Assembly (NCBI GenBank): GCA_964579325.1
Contig: CAZOHN010000049.1
Coordinates: 1 to 18,517 of the forward strand
Length of the DNA: 18,517 nt
Source: CAZOHN01 sp964579325
GTDB taxonomy: Bacteria; Pseudomonadota; Alphaproteobacteria; Rhodobacterales; Rhodobacteraceae
Reading direction: 5' to 3'
Below, in pieces: positions 15,691 to 18,517 of this stretch. Below the pieces are notes generated by a model. The model had not been told where the DNA came from. It saw nothing but the letters and a program-made list of their open reading frames with translations, and ran no database searches. Made by a program: the position numbers and the translations under genes. Position 1 is the stretch's first letter, and the number at the start of each line of letters is the position of its first letter.

Positions 15691-16329
15691 TGTGGCAGGC
15701 GCTTGCTCTGCCGGGGGCCTCGCGACGGCGACGGCCGTGACCGCTCAGGAGGCACCGCCGCCCGTCGAAGGCCCGCTTCCGCTGGGAACATGCAGGCTCG
15801 ACCCCTACCACGCGACGCTGATCGTCCGCGTGACCCACATCGGGTTCTCGGACTACCTCGCAAGCTTCGGACGCTTCGACGCGACGCTGGAACCCGATCC
15901 GGCAGACCCGGAGTCGGCGCGCCTCGAGGCGCAGATCGAGGTCGCCTCGCTCCAGACCCCGACCCCGCCCGAGGGGTTCCGGGAAACGCTGATGGCCGAG
16001 CCGTGGTTCCGGCTGGCCGAGCACCCGGAGATCGCCTTCGTGTCCGAGACCGTCGAGTTGACCGGACCGCTGACCGCCGAGGGGACGGGTGTTCTTTCGC
16101 TCAATGGCATGACGCGGCCGGCAACGATGCTGGTCCGCTTCAACGGCGGGTATGCCGGGCATCCCTTCGACCCGAACGCTCGCATCGGGTGTCGGCAGAG
16201 GGCAGCATGAGCCGGACGGCCTTCGGGATGCCCTTTGGCGTACCGCCGCCGGGCGAGACCCTTGGCGTGGGCGACCTTGTGCGGTTCGAGATCGAGGCCG
16301 AGTTCACCGGGCCTCCGCTCGCGCAGTAG
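15687..16329 (+). pseudogene. YceI-family secreted protein gene, disrupted by two -1 frameshifts
   Basis: YceI proteins are periplasmic lipocalin-like isoprenoid/fatty-ligand binders. Three consecutive frames together give a whole protein. The first (from ATG 15687) encodes a signal-peptide start, MMWQALAL. The second, from about 15711, continues GGLATATAVTAQEAPPP and the core LDPYHATLIVRVTHIGFSDY through GHPFDPNARIG. The third, from about 16192, supplies SAEGSMSRTAFGMPFG and the end LVRFEIEAEFTGPPLAQ at 16329. The shifts fall in CTGCCGGGGG (about 15708-15716; CTGGCC would restore LAGGLA) and in GGGTGTCGG (about 16187-16194; family pattern IGFSAEG). Adding two bases gives 645 nt, 214 codons plus stop. 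Sequencing error is as likely as true decay. Confidence 0.85.
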
Positions 16330-16361
16330 ATGCGCACCGGTCCGAACGGGTCCCGCCTCCG

Positions 16362-16817
16362 CTAATTGCTGACGGGGCCCGGTGGGATCACGAAGGTCTC
16401 GAGCGGCACCTCCACATTCGCCGTCGCGTCCTTCACGTCGCGTCCGAGCTGCCAGAACTTGCGGTCCTGAGCGGTCGCGGGGGGCACGGGAACCTCGAAC
16501 GCGATCGCTTCGTCCGGGGCGGTGCCCGGCACGGCGACGTAGCTGCCCGGCGCAAGACCCTCGACGCGGAAGATGCCTTTCTCGTCGGTGAAGGTGACGA
16601 GTCCGGTTGCATCGTCCGTCCAGCCCCCGGCATTGGAGATGATCACCGGATAGCCCACGATGCCGGTCATCCCCGTGCTTCGGACTTCGCCGGTCACGAG
16701 GGTGGCGCTGCCGTCTATCGTCACGGCGTCGCCGGCCCGCGCCACGGACGAGAACGCCGGAGACAACGCAAGGGCGAGCACGACCGGGACGCTGGCAGAG
16801 TGCAGGCGAAGGGTCAT
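16362..16817 (-). CDS. Secreted protein with carboxypeptidase-regulatory-like beta-sandwich domain, unknown function
   Basis: The 151-residue product has a clear signal peptide (MTLRLHSASVPVVLALALSP, cleavage near ARA-G at 28-29). The mature part has the pattern WTDDATGLVTFTDEKGIFRVEGLAPGSYVAV (about 66-96), the turn-rich signature of carboxypeptidase-regulatory-like or transthyretin-like domains. Such domains mediate binding or surface attachment and have no enzyme activity of their own. I do not recognise a named family. ATG at 16817 overlaps the stop of the upstream membrane-protein gene as ATGA, so the two are coupled and probably work together at the envelope. Its stop converges on the YceI gene 32 bases away. 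Confidence 0.75.
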   Translation of the reverse strand: MTLRLHSASVPVVLALALSPAFSSVARAGDAVTIDGSATLVTGEVRSTGMTGIVGYPVIISNAGGWTDDATGLVTFTDEKGIFRVEGLAPGSYVAVPGTAPDEAIAFEVPVPPATAQDRKFWQLGRDVKDATANVEVPLETFVIPPGPVSN

Positions 16818-17320
16818 CTCAGTTCCTCCGTGAAATGCAGCTTGTCGTCTTCGTAGAGCGCGGGCCCGTAGATCGACTGATAGAGGACGCGGTTGGTGGT
16901 CACCTCGATCGGACGCAGGATGACGACCTGATAATCCTTGCCGGCATCCACGTTGAACCCGATCTGTCCGACCCCGTCGCTGTTGAACATCCCGGCCCGG
17001 AAATACTCCTGCGGGACGACCCCGATATGGAAGGGAAGCGGGCTCGCCTGCGCCTCGCCGCTGCGGACCTGGGCGAGGAAATCGACCTTGGGCGAGGTCT
17101 GCGAGGTCTGTTCGAGCGTGTAGGCCGAAAGTGCCGCGCCGATGAGGGCAATCCCGACGGAGGGGTAGTTCGAGCGGATCTTGCCGAAGAAGGGGATTTC
17201 GACCTCTGTGACATGCCCTTCGGCGTCGACGACGACCTTCTGCTTGAAGAGGAAGGCAACGCCGCCCAGCATCGCGAGGACGCCGCCGATCATGCAGATG
17301 AGGGGAATGGCTTCGATCAT
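16814..17320 (-). CDS. Small membrane protein of unknown function
   Basis: The 168-residue protein has two hydrophobic helices, at about 4-25 (PLICMIGGVLAMLGGVAFLF) and about 54-68 (SVGIALIGAALSAYT). A short linker between them carries KQKVVVDAEGHVTEVEIPFFGKIRSNYP. A soluble C-terminal domain of about 95 residues (beta-rich, RSGEAQASPLPFHIGVVPQEYF onwards) follows. I do not recognise a family. ATG at 17320 is supported by GGAGG five bases upstream (17326-17330) and by a good promoter at 17364-17392. It heads a two-gene operon with a secreted partner. The C-terminal domain is probably periplasmic if both helices cross, which is inference. Confidence 0.75.
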   Translation of the reverse strand: MIEAIPLICMIGGVLAMLGGVAFLFKQKVVVDAEGHVTEVEIPFFGKIRSNYPSVGIALIGAALSAYTLEQTSQTSPKVDFLAQVRSGEAQASPLPFHIGVVPQEYFRAGMFNSDGVGQIGFNVDAGKDYQVVILRPIEVTTNRVLYQSIYGPALYEDDKLHFTEELR

Positions 17321-17363
17321 GCGAGCCTCCGGGAATAAATCGATTGAACCAAACTATCCGACC

Positions 17364-17392
17364 ATAATACACGCTCCGGAAGATTTTTACAA
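17364..17392 (-). promoter_or_regulatory. Sigma-70-type promoter of the two-gene envelope operon
   Basis: On the minus strand TTGTAA (17387-17392) and TATTAT (17364-17369) are separated by exactly 17 bases, a near-consensus -35/-10 pair in an AT-rich patch of a GC-rich genome. Transcription would start near 17357, leaving a leader of about 37 bases before the ATG at 17320 with its GGAGG. It is the clearest promoter in the window. Confidence 0.65.
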
Positions 17393-17396
17393 CTCT

Positions 17397-17439
17397 GGAT
17401 TGTGCAATTCGCTGGTCCGTGCCAGCGGATCCACAATCC
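17397..17439. repeat. 43-bp composite inverted repeat in the divergent region upstream of tgt
   Basis: The outer arms GGATTGTG (17397-17404) and CACAATCC (17432-17439) pair perfectly. Inside them the arms CGCTGG (17410-17415) and CCAGCG (17422-17427) pair around a six-base loop. The two stems are separated by unpaired CAATT and GATC. It lies four bases upstream of the -35 element of the minus-strand promoter and 50 bases before the tgt start. It could be a regulator site for either gene or a leader hairpin of the tgt mRNA. It does not match the preQ1 riboswitch layout I know. Confidence 0.6.
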
Positions 17440-17488
17440 CGGGGCAATGGCTTTCCGGAGCAGGGGTGGGCTGCTATTGGCAGCGCCC

Positions 17489-18517
17489 ATGACCGAGCGC
17501 TTTGCCTTTGACCTCCTTGCCACCGACGGCGCCACCCGCACGGGCGTGATCCGTACGCCGCGCGGGGAAATCCGCACGCCTGCCTTCATGCCGGTGGGCA
17601 CGGCGGGGACGGTGAAGGCGATGCTGCCCGAAAGCGTGGCCACGACGGGCGCGGACATCCTTCTGGGAAACACCTACCACCTTATGCTGCGCCCCGGTGC
17701 CGAGCGGGTGGCGCGGCTGGGCGGGCTGCACCGGTTCATGAACTGGGACCGGCCGATCCTGACGGACTCGGGCGGGTTCCAGGTGATGAGCCTTGCCGAC
17801 CTGCGCAAGCTGACCGAGGAGGGAGTGACGTTCGCATCGCACGTCGACGGGTCGAAGCACCACCTGAGCCCCGAGCGCAGCATGGAGATCCAGCGGCTGC
17901 TGGGCTCGGACATCGTGATGTGCTTCGACGAGTGCCCGGCCCTGCCGGCGGACGAGGCGAAGGTAGCGGCCTCGATGCGGCTGTCGATGCGGTGGGCCGA
18001 ACGGTCGAAGGCGGCCTTCGGCGAACGGCCGGGGCACGCCCTCTTCGGGATCATGCAGGGCGGCGTGACGCGCGCGTTGCGGCAGGAGAGTGCCGAGGCG
18101 CTGAGGGCCATCGGCTTCGATGGCTACGCCGTGGGCGGTCTTGCGGTGGGCGAGGGGCAGGCGGCGATGTTCGGCGTGCTCGACTATGCGACCGACTTTC
18201 TGCCGCAGGACAAGCCGCGCTACCTGATGGGCGTGGGCAAGCCTGACGACATCGTGGGCGCGGTGAAGCGGGGCATCGACATGATGGACTGCGTGCTGCC
18301 ATCGCGGTCGGGGCGCACGGGGCAGGCCTGGACGCGGCGCGGACAGGTGAACATCAAGAACGCCCGCCATGCCGACGATCCGCGCCCGCTGGACGAGGCG
18401 TGTGGTTGTCCGGCCTGCCGGGGCTATTCGCGGGCCTATCTGCACCATGTGTTCCGGGCAGGCGAGATCATCGCCTCGATGCTGCTCACCTGGCACAACC
18501 TGCATTACTATCAGGAG
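17489..18517 (+). CDS. tgt: tRNA-guanine transglycosylase, C-terminus beyond the window
   Basis: The 343 codons present encode nearly all of the enzyme that exchanges guanine-34 of GUN-anticodon tRNAs for preQ1, in queuosine synthesis. Active-site features are D93 in LTDSGGFQVM, CFDECPA (145-151), MQGG (189-192), and the nucleophile D267 in GIDMMDCVLPSR (offset from E. coli D264 by three residues). Zinc ligands are C305, C307, C310 and H336. The start ATG at 17489 gives the normal N-terminus, but only a weak ribosome-binding sequence precedes it. The frame is open to the last base; about 30 residues are missing. The partner queA is not in view. Confidence 0.96.
   Translation, partial: MTERFAFDLLATDGATRTGVIRTPRGEIRTPAFMPVGTAGTVKAMLPESVATTGADILLGNTYHLMLRPGAERVARLGGLHRFMNWDRPILTDSGGFQVMSLADLRKLTEEGVTFASHVDGSKHHLSPERSMEIQRLLGSDIVMCFDECPALPADEAKVAASMRLSMRWAERSKAAFGERPGHALFGIMQGGVTRALRQESAEALRAIGFDGYAVGGLAVGEGQAAMFGVLDYATDFLPQDKPRYLMGVGKPDDIVGAVKRGIDMMDCVLPSRSGRTGQAWTRRGQVNIKNARHADDPRPLDEACGCPACRGYSRAYLHHVFRAGEIIASMLLTWHNLHYYQE

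Noticed and set aside
16330..16361. Bidirectional terminator between the convergent YceI gene and the secreted-protein gene
   Set aside because: The 32 bases contain no stable stem with a T-run on either strand.
17440..17488. preQ1 riboswitch in the tgt leader
   Set aside because: I could not find the small pyrimidine-rich hairpin followed by an A-rich tail. tgt also uses preQ1 rather than making it, and the inverted repeat nearby has a different form.

Overview
The window is GC-rich chromosomal DNA of an alphaproteobacterium, most likely a member of the Rhodobacterales. The codon usage, the DctB/DctD-type pair beside a TAXI-TRAP transporter, the Lrp/AsnC gene divergent from a SUMT gene, and the SufT/HesB tail of a suf locus all suggest this. 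It is a draft contig: ten Ns at 721-730 mark an assembly gap. Most genes lie on the minus strand.

Layout. 1-690: the 5' end of a uroporphyrinogen-III C-methyltransferase (minus) diverges from an Lrp/AsnC regulator (plus). 691-815: the gap plus a strong GC-rich hairpin. 816-5276: a minus-strand operon with a TAXI solute-binding protein, a fused TRAP permease and a cytochrome P450 whose TTG start overlaps the permease stop. 5505-8737: a two-component system, a sensor kinase overlapping its AAA+ response regulator by ATGA; it is the likely controller of the transporter. A palindrome and a -24/-12-like element lie between the two units. Upstream of the kinase is an array of six 13-bp direct repeats.

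8904-14900: housekeeping genes on the minus strand: an EamA/DMT exporter, tpiA, a HesB/IscA carrier, a DUF3307 membrane protein, a SatD-like protein, SufT, a YaiI/YqxD (UPF0178) protein, a VOC-fold protein and S-formylglutathione hydrolase. Within this stretch the SatD-DUF3307 pair sits between two iron-sulfur assembly genes. It is preceded by an AT-rich 108-bp gap almost filled by four palindromes spaced exactly 28 bp apart, the most distinctive signal in the window.

14901-15321 is a gene-free spacer. 15322-16329 (plus) holds a DUF1428 gene and a YceI-family gene broken by two single-base losses. 16362-17320 (minus) is a two-gene operon of unknown membrane and secreted proteins with a recognisable sigma-70-type promoter. 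It is divergent from tgt (tRNA-guanine transglycosylase), which runs off the right end.

Proposed logic: the kinase senses a periplasmic ligand, the regulator activates the TAXI-TRAP operon, the imported compound may then be oxidised by the P450. Separately, the SatD-like protein carries a helix-turn-helix and may autoregulate through the four operators upstream of its own start.
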